From the NCBI GenBank assembly GCA_947165425.1, contig CAMVAJ010000004.1, positions 34,989-98,988 on the forward strand: DNA of 64,000 bases, read 5' to 3'. Numbering within the stretch: the first letter of the stretch is position 1; the number at the start of each line of letters is the position of its first letter. The stretch is from an uncultured Clostridia bacterium. Lineage in GTDB: Bacteria > Bacillota > Clostridia > Christensenellales > Aristaeellaceae. Under the pieces are notes generated by a model that was not told the origin of the DNA, did no database searches, and saw only the letters and a list, made by a program, of their open reading frames with translations. Shown here one piece after another: positions 10,901-17,182 of this stretch. The translations under genes were made by a program, and so were the position numbers.

Positions 10901-11367
10901 GAGCTGAAAATGTACCGATCAGTTCGGCTGTTGACGGTGTGACGGAATCGCAGCTTGCGGCCTATGCCGCGATCAACAACGGAACCTTGCCAGACGGCGT
11001 TAAGCTCAATTCAATCACAACCATGTTCGAGAGTGACAACTCCTTCCGTCTCTACCTGACCTTCGGCAAGGGTTATACACCGGACAGCTTCGACTATATG
11101 GTCGATGGCAAGAGCGTGGAGATCCAGACACGTTCCACAGATGGAAAATACTATCTGACCTATCGGAATATTCCCTCCGCGCAGCTTGGCGCCGTCCATA
11201 CCTTCACAATCACTGCAAAGGATGGCACAACCTACAGCTACGAAGCCTCCGCACTCACCTATGCAAGGTCGGTTGTTCTCAACTCTTCCAAACCCTACAT
11301 GGTTGCGCTTGCCAAGGCCCTCTACCTGTACAGACAAGCCGCTGTCGCATACTTCGGCGGAAATTGA
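1972..11367 (+). CDS. Giant secreted beta-helix repeat protein (3131 aa)
   Basis: Residues 1-30 are a signal peptide (basic start, hydrophobic core, cleavage near PVLA-EE). Residues about 47-143 are a Pro/Thr/Ala/Glu stalk with tandem TAEP units followed by an acidic stretch. Four large super-repeats follow, starting near residues 146, 892, 1605 and 2284, each opening with a Trp-containing segment and an IDLNGHTINR-like strand. Each first half is a Pmp-like right-handed beta-helix rich in GGGI and N-T-A motifs. In the first three the second half opens with W..WY and a VNLIL strand (near 503, 1365, 2053) and continues with AGIGGG repeats. The fourth instead leads to a C-terminal module (about 2827-3131) with aromatic and alanine-rich helices. 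No LPxTG motif, SLH domain or C-terminal membrane anchor is seen. The start is fixed by AGGAGG upstream of 1972. A role in adhesion or glycan binding is inferred. Confidence 0.9.
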   Translation: MTTKAMKRFLSALLCVAVALSQFSAPVLAEEIEEEVVAVVETVSEPDPAPAAEPTPEPTAAPTAEPTAEPTAEPTAEPTAEPTAEPTAEPTAEPAAEEELPEETPASEVEEVIDVVEEEPVPEETAEEASEEDEVETDTALAGAEMTWADLQALIEDGDDTIITLTSDVTATAKDGPLTLEKGAELTIDLNGHTINRALTEPVEEGSVFVLNNTASLTIQGSGTITGGYTSDEGGAFYLNKKAELILNNVNVTGNHSVNGASAVYSADSNHFSMTGGSITRNVSDTAGNYAITVSDGFLVDGSATIAGNTSAGAEANVFVPEDCTIEISNDWLAQDAHIGVTMEAVPTSESPIVFTSNFKNCAPLTVFTSDSPEYMVVLEGGEAALAPGRRYSLTAGSAAGGAVALDQAEAVPGNIVTVTVTADEEYLFRALTFKDGEGKDVAVTATETTAPDAAAGVKTFTFPMPQCDLTVGAAFARHIYYMNLSGGTVDVNADECPFLSPADTVWSNSWYCAEGKVTIDERVTVEGSVNLILSNNSTLNIPKGISVVDGASLTIWAQDLNTDLDAGKLSITDVDEGHAGIGGFLKGTTRGLCGDITINGGSLNITGGAGAAGIGGGRNASNGTVIINAGDVWAYSSGGAAAIGGGELGTGGTITVTGGFVMATAQGNYGAGIGGGMNRGAGTITITGGTVAGTGAANAAGIGCGSQGLDGTIVLRGGEVHATAGAKSGDAPVVGLGSGEPTATVTVLMTYPDGATKGVKYRATSYGGASVTLEKHFKAGDVPVYRSDFRATDLSAIADKNLYPYECYAFAIHDSEREDFIAFDDVPCTPGQPATYTFKDPSFFNNTTPYEGMPFSGWQIGDDDVLQHLKPVGSELTVSEDTQLTIVWRHTPWKNIQARIDRAASGSTLVLDEDATALSTDGRLEIPAGKELTIDLHGYKLNRGLIDATENGNVLMVNAGAKLTLINSQGTAELTGGSTTGSGGCIVNSGELIIRGDSPILIHDNAAEASAGALWNSNTGTLTVTGQVTFSGNKARDHGGALALRGTATLNGTTLTANTATQNGGAIYSEGTVNGERLQVSGNTASSGGGITVNGGTATYMGCKFQNNNAVGYSTGMFAHGVGEGGGVRIADGSLTLDNCEITGNTAATFGGGFSGGSLNAVSNILNCTISSNTSKHNGGGIYYYESKQATVSGCTITYNKTGGNGGGVYIGSNGYSVHIKLDNTSIQFNIAQEHGGGVYLQYSDTTLSGLMRIHDNHLQNQSGDFDDFYQKNISAFTLKNLHEKSYIRYEHEKKPTEANPIAIGFTDKDYTGKLASKDPAFVFDISGGKISWVTGLKQTADYVTNDGADSGSHECFVLHPGYTDWQSGSWYLAEHGISAIPSRIEVHGSVNLILPDGAELIAPSGITVPPGSSLTIYGQSGQSGHLRAEGASEYYYSGPASGNAGIGGFQGSSGSITIHSGKVTAVGGKWAAGIGAGSNGTAGPITILGGTVNASGGSGAADIGGSYYGTAGTILIQGGRVNATGTYGIGAGQDQSTADIQLNWTTGTKANLKINASAYRGTVTLLNSFSDEQGERIFMPKSGVTAEDLAGVTLVACSEFKATTWAGLQQIINAANETQDETVITLEADITAQSTDMALLFDGGKHIILDLNGHTIDRKLDHPDYRGNVILIRDGALLTLRSAGVITGGYSEACGGGIENYGILTVGKGVKITKNRAETAGGGISNNGTLYLEGGTEISYNTAGMYGGGLENARNSTVVINSNAENVSDVKITDNTVTVTDSTVLDYEGHGGGIWNSGTIRGTKAYVSSNSAPQGNGGGIWNSGVFTLNYLYVRSNTGAINGGGIANFGSMSLEMAYITANKATRNGGGLYNGTDSFYNKTGVFSTLGREISRNTAAIGGGIYIQDGSVTLSDTIDVSTNTATERAGGIAFLGGSLKVSDCCWVRSNTAADQRSNLLVGEGLTFSVGALNELSQIGVTTVAKPAEGKPVPFTTSQEGFESSHFSSDNERYVIWPSGNALTVATSLKETVDYAQPGWTLSSAACYILTPYVDQWENGSWYAVTGDVTIDTRVSVNGDVNLILCDGATLKIPRGISVNGGRALTIWGQSLQTGKLIIDAPVTYGLAGIGGYQTVSGRITINGGDLDVKGGSNAAAIGSFRGQNAGTITINAGKVTAYSGSSVAIGSPGSEGGVTINGGTVRAETASTLYPAIGGTRIELSWKQSVKDITSITAISPSLGYGCPVTLRSPFRDADDPDYLLSMGTIQDPSDLINRTLVPSDDFVVSSWKELQRVISEASGDTKVTLGASITAEADDTAIAIPTGKTITLDLKGKTLNRNCASRATGGSVMNVLSGASLTIVNSAKSNAYIKGGNTSNGGGIYVQPSATLIIMDGTIQITGNKASSGGGIYAAGTVNLFAGYIGGNEAAQGGGIYVAFTGTLNIDGDKDTIIITSNYATSHGAGIFSGGTINMRSGWIRFNKTQASGGSGSGGGVYLNGGKFLMSGGEFFQNTADLGGGVYINSGSFIMESASSINSNTASDGGGVFNAANGVLEVSDKSRIIFNTSTEQGAGGINNRGTTTISGGEITGNKANTNGGGIWSNGSLTLTGGSITKNRAGQNGGGVLFAAGTLTLSGDPQIEDNQSDASYGNYQNNLYITKNLLINISSALPTAHRVGIYMEEMMNYNEPAIQFTSELRRGEKDVPFFFDDMNGVIGLMDGGACLSQPIPIITEPGEESEGVNKTEYTAYGLTYTTPLECPYPVPARKMFVGWNAIPTIILKEYAYHQQLIESGQSMENPVDLEQYTKFYNAGEGIKILDSITLRPVFTPVIYPVISAATATFDGNIKLNFYIDLDIESLSPEVREGCYAEMTCNGSTITVPVKNTTKSTEAGMKGNRFSISLLARQIDDVVEFRLYTGAGTPLSLVNAAGTKVYDGETGISYSLIQYLDYMAVHGSSRMQTLAKAARDYCYCAKRYFDGAENVPISSAVDGVTESQLAAYAAINNGTLPDGVKLNSITTMFESDNSFRLYLTFGKGYTPDSFDYMVDGKSVEIQTRSTDGKYYLTYRNIPSAQLGAVHTFTITAKDGTTYSYEASALTYARSVVLNSSKPYMVALAKALYLYRQAAVAYFGGN
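2107..2400 (+). repeat. Tandem TAEP-coding low-complexity repeat and acidic stalk
   Basis: Within the giant gene, short GC-rich units coding Thr-Ala-Glu-Pro are repeated about ten times between roughly 2140 and 2260 and then pass into a Glu-rich stretch. Such in-frame repeats usually vary in copy number between strains. This is a coding repeat, not a CRISPR. Confidence 0.8.
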
Positions 11368-11384
11368 AAAGGAGGTATATCATT

Positions 11385-11501
11385 ATGAAGGAAAACTACG
11401 AAGAGCTGGAGATGGAAGTCATCGTGTTCGAGAATGAGGATATCATTTGCGGCTCTCCCGAACAGCCTGATGATGGAGAAGGAGAAGGGACACCTCCCTA
11501 A
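11385..11501 (+). CDS. 38-residue acidic peptide of unknown function
   Basis: A complete small gene with a near-ideal ribosome site (AAAGGAGG, 7-8 bases before the ATG at 11385) lies 17 bp after the stop of the giant gene, so it is probably co-transcribed. The product starts MKENYEELEMEVIVFENEDI and continues ICGSP followed by an acidic Gly/Pro-rich tail. It has no signal peptide or membrane segment. It contains one cysteine, at residue 22. From memory, short peptides with the same design (basic start, E-M-E-V-I-x-F, E-D-I-I, then a variable tail) recur in Clostridia genomes, often annotated as hypothetical. A leader-plus-core layout like a peptide precursor is possible, but no modifying enzyme is adjacent. 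Function unknown. Confidence 0.7.
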   Translation: MKENYEELEMEVIVFENEDIICGSPEQPDDGEGEGTPP

Positions 11502-11573
11502 CAGCCAGGATTTCTCTCGTTTTGCCAAATAACTGTATTTATGCTTGTCAAGCATGAAAAGGAGTCCTGACCT

Positions 11574-12104
11574 GTGTTTGAACGCATCATGATGATTATC
11601 CTCATGCTCCTGCTCTCGTTCATCCAGCCGGGCGGGGAGCGCAGGGCGGCGCTGCCCGCGGCCGTGCCGGAGGCCGTGCAGACCGTGGCAGAGGAGCCGC
11701 AGGCCGCCGAGGCCGTGACGGAGGAGGCGCAGCGCACTGAAGCCGCGACAGAGGAGGCGCAGCGCGCCGAGGCCACGGCGGAGCCGAAGAAGGGCGCGGA
11801 GACCGTGACGGTGCGGATGTCGACCGGCACGGCGGTCGTGACCGCCGCGCCGGCGGCGACCCCGCGGCCCACGACCCGGGCTGTGAGCGTCCGCACGCCT
11901 CGGCCCACCGCGACCGTCACCCACGAGGCCACAGGTATTCTGAGCGGCCCGCCGACCCAAGCCCCCACCGCCACAGAACAGCCCGCGCCGACGCCGATGG
12001 CCATGCCCAGCCCGCCGCCCGAGAACACCCCCGCGCCGGTCAATCCCGGCACGGGCTACGGCACCGGCGACCGCTACGAGGGCGAGCCCTTCTCGGCGTT
12101 CTGA
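11574..12104 (+). CDS. Pro/Thr/Ala-rich exported protein, hypothetical
   Basis: 176 residues starting at GTG 11574, with AAGGAG about 10 bases upstream; an internal ATG at 11589 is an alternative. The N-terminus has a hydrophobic segment (IMMIILMLLLSFI) that would act as an uncleaved signal or membrane anchor. The rest is low complexity: first repeated TEEAQR-AEA units, then a Thr/Pro/Arg-rich stretch with PRPT motifs, ending in a Gly/Tyr/Phe-containing tail. The composition resembles the stalk of the giant protein upstream, which hints at a common cell-surface role. No enzymatic domain is recognisable. High G+C and biased third positions support coding, but function is unknown. Confidence 0.6.
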   Translation: MFERIMMIILMLLLSFIQPGGERRAALPAAVPEAVQTVAEEPQAAEAVTEEAQRTEAATEEAQRAEATAEPKKGAETVTVRMSTGTAVVTAAPAATPRPTTRAVSVRTPRPTATVTHEATGILSGPPTQAPTATEQPAPTPMAMPSPPPENTPAPVNPGTGYGTGDRYEGEPFSAF

Positions 12105-12204
12105 GCCCACGGCTCCGCGTCCGGCCCTGTGCGGCCAGCGCCCGCGGCGCCGCCGCGTAAAACTGTAAAAAAACAGTGCTCCCCGCCAAAAGCCGAAAAA
12201 GTTC

Positions 12205-12233
12205 TTGACGGAAACCATGCTTAGCGCTATAAT
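12205..12233 (+). promoter_or_regulatory. Promoter for rpsU
   Basis: TTGACG (12205-12210), 17 bp spacer, TATAAT (12228-12233). The transcript leader to rpsU is about 65 nt. It is the only clear signal in the 200-base gap 12105-12304. Confidence 0.8.
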
Positions 12234-12304
12234 AGCAATACGGTTCGCCCACCGTCCGTCTTGCCGGCTTTGTCAAGGCGAGATGAGCGAGAGGAGGGAT
12301 AACA

Positions 12305-12478
12305 GTGTCTGAGGTACGCGTTCGTGAGAACGAATCCCTGGAGAGTGCGCTGAAGCGCTTCAAGCGCCAGTGCCAACGCGCAGGCGTCATTCAGGAGGTT
12401 CGCAAGCGTGAGCACTACGAAAAGCCCAGCGTGAAGCGCAAGAAGAAGGCGGAAGCCGCCCGCAAGCGCAAGTGGTGA
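12305..12478 (+). CDS. rpsU: 30S ribosomal protein S21
   Basis: 57 residues starting at GTG (12305) behind a GAGAGGAGG site. The sequence [20 protein letters not shown] and the very basic C-terminus ([18 protein letters not shown]) are diagnostic of bS21. It binds the small ribosomal subunit near the anti-Shine-Dalgarno region. It is a single-gene unit here, with its own consensus promoter and a strong intrinsic terminator. Confidence 0.97.
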   Translation: MSEVRVRENESLESALKRFKRQCQRAGVIQEVRKREHYEKPSVKRKKKAEAARKRKW

Positions 12479-12499
12479 TTTGTTCACAAAGCAAAACAA

Positions 12500-12532
12500 G
12501 ACCCGCTCCCGGTTTGGGAGCGGGCTTTTGTT
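12500..12532 (+). terminator. Intrinsic terminator of rpsU
   Basis: A perfect 9-bp stem CCCGCTCCC / GGGAGCGGG with a 5-base loop, followed by TTTTGTTT. Confidence 0.85.
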
Positions 12533-12568
12533 TACCTGCGAAGCACGGCATTGTGCCCGATTCGGCAG

Positions 12569-12713
12569 AAGACCGGCCCCTCTGTCGCTGCGGCGACATC
12601 TCCCCAGCAAAGCTGGGGAGACGGGGCTAAAGCGCAGTATCTGAAAACCTCCCCAGCTTGCTGGGGAGGGGGACCGCCGCCCTCCGCGGGGCGGCGGTGG
12701 AAGGGCCGGTCTG
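12569..12713 (+). repeat. Structured intergenic repeat, copy 1
   Basis: About 145 bp bounded by an inverted AGACCGGCCC / GGGCCGGTCT terminal pair. Inside are four hairpins: GTCGC/GCGAC, two CTCCCCAGC/GCTGGGGAG stems, and a CCGCCGCCC/GGGGCGGCGG stem. A second copy lies at 35327-35468 on the opposite strand with the same order of hairpins. It accounts for most of the 376-base gap 12479-12854 together with the rpsU terminator and the next promoter. Confidence 0.85.
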
Positions 12714-12760
12714 GCGGCTGAAACACTTCAAGCTCAGGATAAGTCAAAACCGCCGCCCTC

Positions 12761-12789
12761 TTGCAATCCCTCCCCGAAACTGCTACAAT
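12761..12789 (+). promoter_or_regulatory. Promoter for the cyclophilin-zapA-U32-hemW operon
   Basis: TTGCAA (12761-12766), 17 bp spacer, TACAAT (12784-12789). The first gene starts at 12855, and the following genes are tightly packed. Confidence 0.75.
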
Positions 12790-12854
12790 AAGCCCGTGCC
12801 GCGGGCCATGCCGCGCGGCGCGGCGATTACGTTTTGAACAAGGAGTACACAGAG

Positions 12855-13373
12855 ATGGCACAGCATCCGACTTTCGTCATCACCATGAAGGACGGCCGCC
12901 AGATGAAGGGCGAGCTCTATCCCGAATACGCCCCCCAGTCCGTGGGCAATTTCGCGGCCCTGGCCAACAGCGGCTTCTATGACGGACTGATCTTCCACCG
13001 CGTGATCCCCGGCTTCATGATCCAGGGCGGCGACCCCAAGGGCATCGGCATCGGCGGCCCCGGCTACCAGATCAAGGGCGAGTTCGCCGCCAACGGCGTC
13101 CAGAACCCCCTCAAGCACACCTACGGCGTCCTCTCCATGGCCCGGAGCATGAGCCCCGACTCCGCCGGGAGCCAGTTCTTCATCATGACCAGCGACAGCC
13201 CCCACCTCGACGGCCAGTACGCGGCCTTCGGCAAGGTGCTCGAGGGCATGGAGGTGGCCGAGGACGTGGTCAACGCCCGGCGCGACATGCGCGACAAGCC
13301 CCTCGAGGATCAGGTGATGGCCTCCGTCCGCGTGGACACCTTCGGCGAGAGCTACCCCTTCGAGCAGCTGTGA
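12855..13373 (+). CDS. Cyclophilin-type peptidyl-prolyl cis-trans isomerase
   Basis: 172 residues. The start at ATG 12855 was chosen because AAGGAG lies at 12840-12845; an upstream in-frame TTG at 12834 would place the ribosome site inside the gene. Cyclophilin signatures are clear: [15 protein letters not shown] (catalytic Arg in HRVI), then a GSQFFI segment, and [16 protein letters not shown]. It has no signal peptide, so it is cytoplasmic. It catalyses prolyl isomerisation in protein folding. It is the first gene of a probable operon with zapA. Confidence 0.95.
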   Translation: MAQHPTFVITMKDGRQMKGELYPEYAPQSVGNFAALANSGFYDGLIFHRVIPGFMIQGGDPKGIGIGGPGYQIKGEFAANGVQNPLKHTYGVLSMARSMSPDSAGSQFFIMTSDSPHLDGQYAAFGKVLEGMEVAEDVVNARRDMRDKPLEDQVMASVRVDTFGESYPFEQL

Positions 13374-13403
13374 TCGAGTCGACAGGAGCAGGTCTGTAAC
13401 GAC

Positions 13404-13691
13404 ATGGAAAAGCAGAAAACCACCGTCTCCGTCGGCGGGAAGGAGTACACCCTCGTCTCCTCCGACAGCCCGGAGCATATGAAGCGCGTGGCGGCCTACG
13501 CCGACCGCAAGCTCCGGGAGAGCGCCGCGGTCAGCCGCCTCCCCGTCGCGCAGGTCGGCGCCCTCACCGCCCTGAACCTCGCAGACGAGCTGCTCAAGGC
13601 CCAGGACGAGAACACCCGCCTGCGCCGCGAGCTGCTGCGCCTGCAGCAGCTGCTCGACGAGACCAAGCCCAGGAGCAATGTGATCCTATGA
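13404..13691 (+). CDS. zapA: Cell division protein ZapA
   Basis: 95 residues, typical length. The N-terminus has the ZapA fold (VSVGGKEYTLVSSDSPEHMKRVAAYADRKL) and the C-terminus is a coiled coil (LADELLKAQDENTRLRREL) that dimerises. ZapA binds and cross-links FtsZ filaments at the Z-ring. The stop overlaps the ATG of the U32 gene in an ATGA junction, so the two are translationally coupled. zapA next to a U32-family gene is a common arrangement in Firmicutes. Confidence 0.9.
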   Translation: MEKQKTTVSVGGKEYTLVSSDSPEHMKRVAAYADRKLRESAAVSRLPVAQVGALTALNLADELLKAQDENTRLRRELLRLQQLLDETKPRSNVIL

Positions 13692-15940
13692 TGGAAAATC
13701 TCGCCCCTGCCGGAAACAGGGAGGCGCTCGAGCGCGCCGTCGCCGCCGGGGCGGACGCGGTCTATCTGGGCTGCGCCGCCTTCAACGCCCGCGCCGGCGC
13801 GGGCAACTTTGACGAACCCGCCCTTCGGGACGCGGTTCGTTTTTGTCATCTCCACGGGGTCCGCGTCCACGTCACCGTGAACATTCTCGTCAAGGACCGG
13901 GAGCTGGAGGACCTGCGCGCCCTGCTGCGGCAGCTGAACGGGATCGGCGTGGACGCCATCCTCGTGCAGGATCTGGGCGTTTTGCGGGAGGCGCGGCGCT
14001 GCTTCCCCGGCCTGACCCTCCACGCCTCCACCCAGATGAGCCTGCACAACCGCACCGGCGCGGACTGGGCCGCCCGCAATGGCCTGCGGCGCGTCGTGCT
14101 CGCGCGGGAGTGCTCCCTCGACGAGATCCGTCTGGCGGCCCAGGGGCAGGCGGAGATCGAGATCTTCGGCCACGGGGCCCAGTGCGTCTGCGTCAGCGGC
14201 CAGTGTCTCTTCTCCTCCATGGTCGGCGGCCGCAGCGGCAACCGCGGGCGCTGCGCCCAGCCCTGCCGCCTGCCCTATGTTTTCGACGGGCGCAGGGGCG
14301 CGTGGCTCTCCCCGCGGGACGTCTGCCTGCGGGGCCACCTGCGGGAGGCGGAGGCCGCCGGGGCCTGCTCGGTCAAACTCGAGGGGCGGCTCAAGCGCCC
14401 GGAGTACGTCGCCACCGTGACCGCCAGCTACCGCCGCGGCCTGGACGGCGAGCCGGAGACGCCCGGCGAGCGCCAGGGCCTTCTGCAGATCTTCCAGCGC
14501 GGCGGCTTCATGGACGGCTACGCCCTCGGCTGCGAGGACGCGGGCGTCATCGACCCGGAGCGGGTCAACCACGGCGGCGTGCCGCTGGGCGTCGTCACCG
14601 GCGTGCGCCGCGGTTTGGCGGACCTCCGGGTGGAGGACACGCTCCACGACGGCGACCAGCTCCGCCTCGAGACCGCCCACGGCGACTACGAGGCCCGCTA
14701 CAGCGGGCCGGAGGTGCCCGCCGGCGGCCGCGCCTCCCTGCGCCTGCGGGAGGAGGAGGCCGGCGGCATCCGCGCCGGGGATCCGGTGGTGCGCCTGGCC
14801 GACAGCGCCCAGCTGGCGGCGGCCATGGCCCTGCCCCTGCCCCGCATCCCGGTGGACATGACCCTGACCGCCCGCGCCGGCGAGCCGCTCACGCTGACGG
14901 CCTCTGCCCAGGGCCAGACCGTCACCCGCGCCGGCGAGCCAGTCCAGCCCGCCGAGCGCCGCGCCCTCAGCGAGGAGGAGGCCGTCTCGCGCCTGTGCAA
15001 GCTCGGCGAGACGCCCTTCGCGCCGGCCGCCTGCCGCGTGGAGACCGCAAACGCCTTCGTCCCCGTCAGCGCCCTCAACCAGCTCCGCCGGGACACCCTC
15101 GCGGCCCTGGAGGAGGCCATCATCGCGGCCCGCACGCCGCCCCTCCTGCCCGAGCGGCCGGAGGACGCCTGCGTTCTCCCCGAGGGCGGGCTGCCCACCA
15201 CCGTGGTCTTCCGGGAGGCCGCGCAGCTGGCCGAGCTGCCGGAGGGGGCCCGGGCCGTCTGGTTCCCCGAGGACTGGCGGCCGGAGGCCCTCGAGGCCGG
15301 GCTCGCCCCGCTGCCGGAGGGCGTCTGGCTGCAGCTGCCCACCGTCTGCGAGGAAGCCACGCTGCGGGGGATCCACCGCTTTGTCCTCGCCCACCGGGCG
15401 CGGCTGGGCGGCGTGGTGCTCGGCTCCGTCGGGCAGCTGGGGCTGGACTGGCCCCTGCCCTTCGGCGCGGGCCCGGACGTGCCGGTGATGAACCGCCGCG
15501 CCGCCCAGTTCCTCTTCGAGGCGGGCTGCGCCTTCGTCACCGCCTCCCCCGAGCTGAACCGGGAGGAGCTGCGAGTGCTGCTGGCCGGGCGGCCGCCGAT
15601 CCTGGTCCCCGCCTTCGGGCGGACGCGGCTGATGCTCCTCACCCACTGCCCGGCCCGCACCGCGCTGGGCTTGCGGCAGGGTCACGCCGCCTGCGCCCTC
15701 TGCGACCGGGGCGATCCGTCCTCCCTCCGGGGCAAGACGCTCACCGACCGCACCGGCGCGGCCTATCCGCTCACGCGCATCCGCCTGCCGGAGGGCTGCC
15801 GGGTGGCGCTGTCCAACCATCTCCCCACCGACCTGCGCGCGGAGGTCGCCCGCGAGGGCTGGCCCCAGCTGTGGACGCTGAACGCGCCCCTGGAGGGCGG
15901 CTCCCGCACCACGGGCCACTGGCGGCGGGGGGTGGAGTGA
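13688..15940 (+). CDS. U32-family protein with DUF3656-type extension (RlhA-like hydroxylase)
   Basis: 750 residues, the long form of the family. The U32 signature is present (EIEIFGHGAQCVCVSGQC followed by SSMVGGRSGNRGRCAQPCR). The cysteines in this block and further cysteines near the C-terminus (CALCDRG) fit the iron-sulfur ligands known in the family. A central beta-rich region (about residues 300-480) corresponds to DUF3656. Though once called collagenase-like peptidases, characterised members hydroxylate RNA or ubiquinone: E. coli RlhA (23S rRNA C2501), TrhP (tRNA U34), UbiU/UbiV. By architecture this one is closest to RlhA. The exact substrate is inference. It is coupled to zapA by a 4-base overlap. 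Confidence 0.88.
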   Translation: MMENLAPAGNREALERAVAAGADAVYLGCAAFNARAGAGNFDEPALRDAVRFCHLHGVRVHVTVNILVKDRELEDLRALLRQLNGIGVDAILVQDLGVLREARRCFPGLTLHASTQMSLHNRTGADWAARNGLRRVVLARECSLDEIRLAAQGQAEIEIFGHGAQCVCVSGQCLFSSMVGGRSGNRGRCAQPCRLPYVFDGRRGAWLSPRDVCLRGHLREAEAAGACSVKLEGRLKRPEYVATVTASYRRGLDGEPETPGERQGLLQIFQRGGFMDGYALGCEDAGVIDPERVNHGGVPLGVVTGVRRGLADLRVEDTLHDGDQLRLETAHGDYEARYSGPEVPAGGRASLRLREEEAGGIRAGDPVVRLADSAQLAAAMALPLPRIPVDMTLTARAGEPLTLTASAQGQTVTRAGEPVQPAERRALSEEEAVSRLCKLGETPFAPAACRVETANAFVPVSALNQLRRDTLAALEEAIIAARTPPLLPERPEDACVLPEGGLPTTVVFREAAQLAELPEGARAVWFPEDWRPEALEAGLAPLPEGVWLQLPTVCEEATLRGIHRFVLAHRARLGGVVLGSVGQLGLDWPLPFGAGPDVPVMNRRAAQFLFEAGCAFVTASPELNREELRVLLAGRPPILVPAFGRTRLMLLTHCPARTALGLRQGHAACALCDRGDPSSLRGKTLTDRTGAAYPLTRIRLPEGCRVALSNHLPTDLRAEVAREGWPQLWTLNAPLEGGSRTTGHWRRGVE

Positions 15941-15943
15941 GCC

Positions 15944-17080
15944 TTGGAGCTGTACATCCACATCCCCTTCTGCCGGCGGAAGTGCCGCTACTGCGACTTC
16001 GCCTCCTACGCGGGCCGCGAGGGGCACATCCCCGCCTACGTGGACCAGGTGATCGCCGAGGCAGCCCTGCGGGCGGCGGAGCTCGGCCCGCAGCCCGTCG
16101 AGACCGTGTACTTAGGCGGCGGGACCCCCTCGCTCCTGCCCCCGGCGGAGCTGCAGCGCCTGCTGCAGGGCGTGTTCCGCTTCTTTCCGCCGGAGAATGG
16201 CGCGGAGTTCACCAGCGAGGCCAACCCCGGCACCCTCACCCCGGCCTGGCTGGAGACCGCCTCCGCCCTCGGCCTCAACCGGCTCTCCCTCGGCATGCAG
16301 GCTGCCCAGCCGGAGCTGCTCGCCCTGCTCGGCCGCATCCACACGCCGGAGCAGGTCGCCCTGAGCGTCCGCCTGGCGCGGGAGGCGGGGATCGAAAATC
16401 TCAGCCTCGACCTGATGTTCGGCCTGCCCGGGCAGACCCTGCCCCAGTGGCGGGAGACCCTCCGGGCCGCCCTCGGCCTCGGCCCGCGGCACCTGAGCTG
16501 CTACGGCCTGATCCCCGAGGAGGGCACGCCCCTGAAGGCGGACCTCGACGCGGGCAGACTCTCCCTCCCGGAGGAGGAGACCGAGCGGGCCATGTACGAC
16601 GAAGCCCTTACGCTGCTGGCCTCGGAGGGCTTCGCCCAGTACGAGATCAGCAACTTCGCCCGGCCGGGCTTCGCCTGCCGCCACAATCTGGGCTACTGGC
16701 GGCGCGTCCCCTATCTGGGCCTGGGCGCCTCCGCCGCCAGCTTTCTGCTCCTGGCGGGCCGGGAGACCCGCCAGACCAATCCCCCCGGCCTGGCCGCCTA
16801 TGCGGACACCGCCGCCCGCGGCGAGCCGAGAGAAACCGAGACGATCCGCCCGGAGGACGCCCGATTCGAGACCATGATGCTGGGCCTGCGTCTCAACGAA
16901 GGCGTGTCCGAGGCCGATTTTCTCCGCCGCCATGGCGTGCCGCTGGACAGCGTCTACGGCGAGAAGCTGCGCGATCAAGCTGCCCGCGGCCTCGTGGAGA
17001 AGGCCGGGGACGCCTGGCGTCTCACCCGCCGCGGCATGGACATCCAGAACAGCGTGCTGGTGGAGCTGATGGACGGCTGA
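15944..17080 (+). CDS. hemW: Radical SAM heme chaperone HemW
   Basis: 378 residues starting at TTG 15944, 3 bases after the U32 stop; the start is set by MELYIHIPFC, the conserved N-terminus. The radical SAM cysteines are C10, C14 and C17 (CRRKCRYC). HemW hallmarks follow: a GGGTPS glycine motif and CRHNLGYW. HemW binds heme and a 4Fe-4S cluster and inserts heme into respiratory enzymes. It was formerly misannotated as an oxygen-independent coproporphyrinogen oxidase, which it resembles. It closes the operon that begins with the cyclophilin gene. Confidence 0.93.
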   Translation: MELYIHIPFCRRKCRYCDFASYAGREGHIPAYVDQVIAEAALRAAELGPQPVETVYLGGGTPSLLPPAELQRLLQGVFRFFPPENGAEFTSEANPGTLTPAWLETASALGLNRLSLGMQAAQPELLALLGRIHTPEQVALSVRLAREAGIENLSLDLMFGLPGQTLPQWRETLRAALGLGPRHLSCYGLIPEEGTPLKADLDAGRLSLPEEETERAMYDEALTLLASEGFAQYEISNFARPGFACRHNLGYWRRVPYLGLGASAASFLLLAGRETRQTNPPGLAAYADTAARGEPRETETIRPEDARFETMMLGLRLNEGVSEADFLRRHGVPLDSVYGEKLRDQAARGLVEKAGDAWRLTRRGMDIQNSVLVELMDG

Positions 17081-17087
17081 GCCGGCC

Positions 17088-17116
17088 TTGCATAATTGCC
17101 CATAAAGTCGTACAAT
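17088..17116 (+). promoter_or_regulatory. Promoter for the CofE-like gene and ybaK
   Basis: TTGCAT (17088-17093), 17 bp spacer, TACAAT (17111-17116). The coding start is at 17183. Confidence 0.7.
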
Positions 17117-17182
17117 GCCCGAAGGCCGGATCCCGGCGCGCCGCGCCGCCCGCCTCAGCTACAGACAGGAGGACTGTCCCAA

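Noticed and set aside
13496..16027. Long leftward open frame opposite the U32 gene
   Set aside because: GC-rich mirror frame: residues are Gly/Ala/Arg/Gln-rich without any family motif, while the plus strand holds a complete U32 protein with conserved cysteines.
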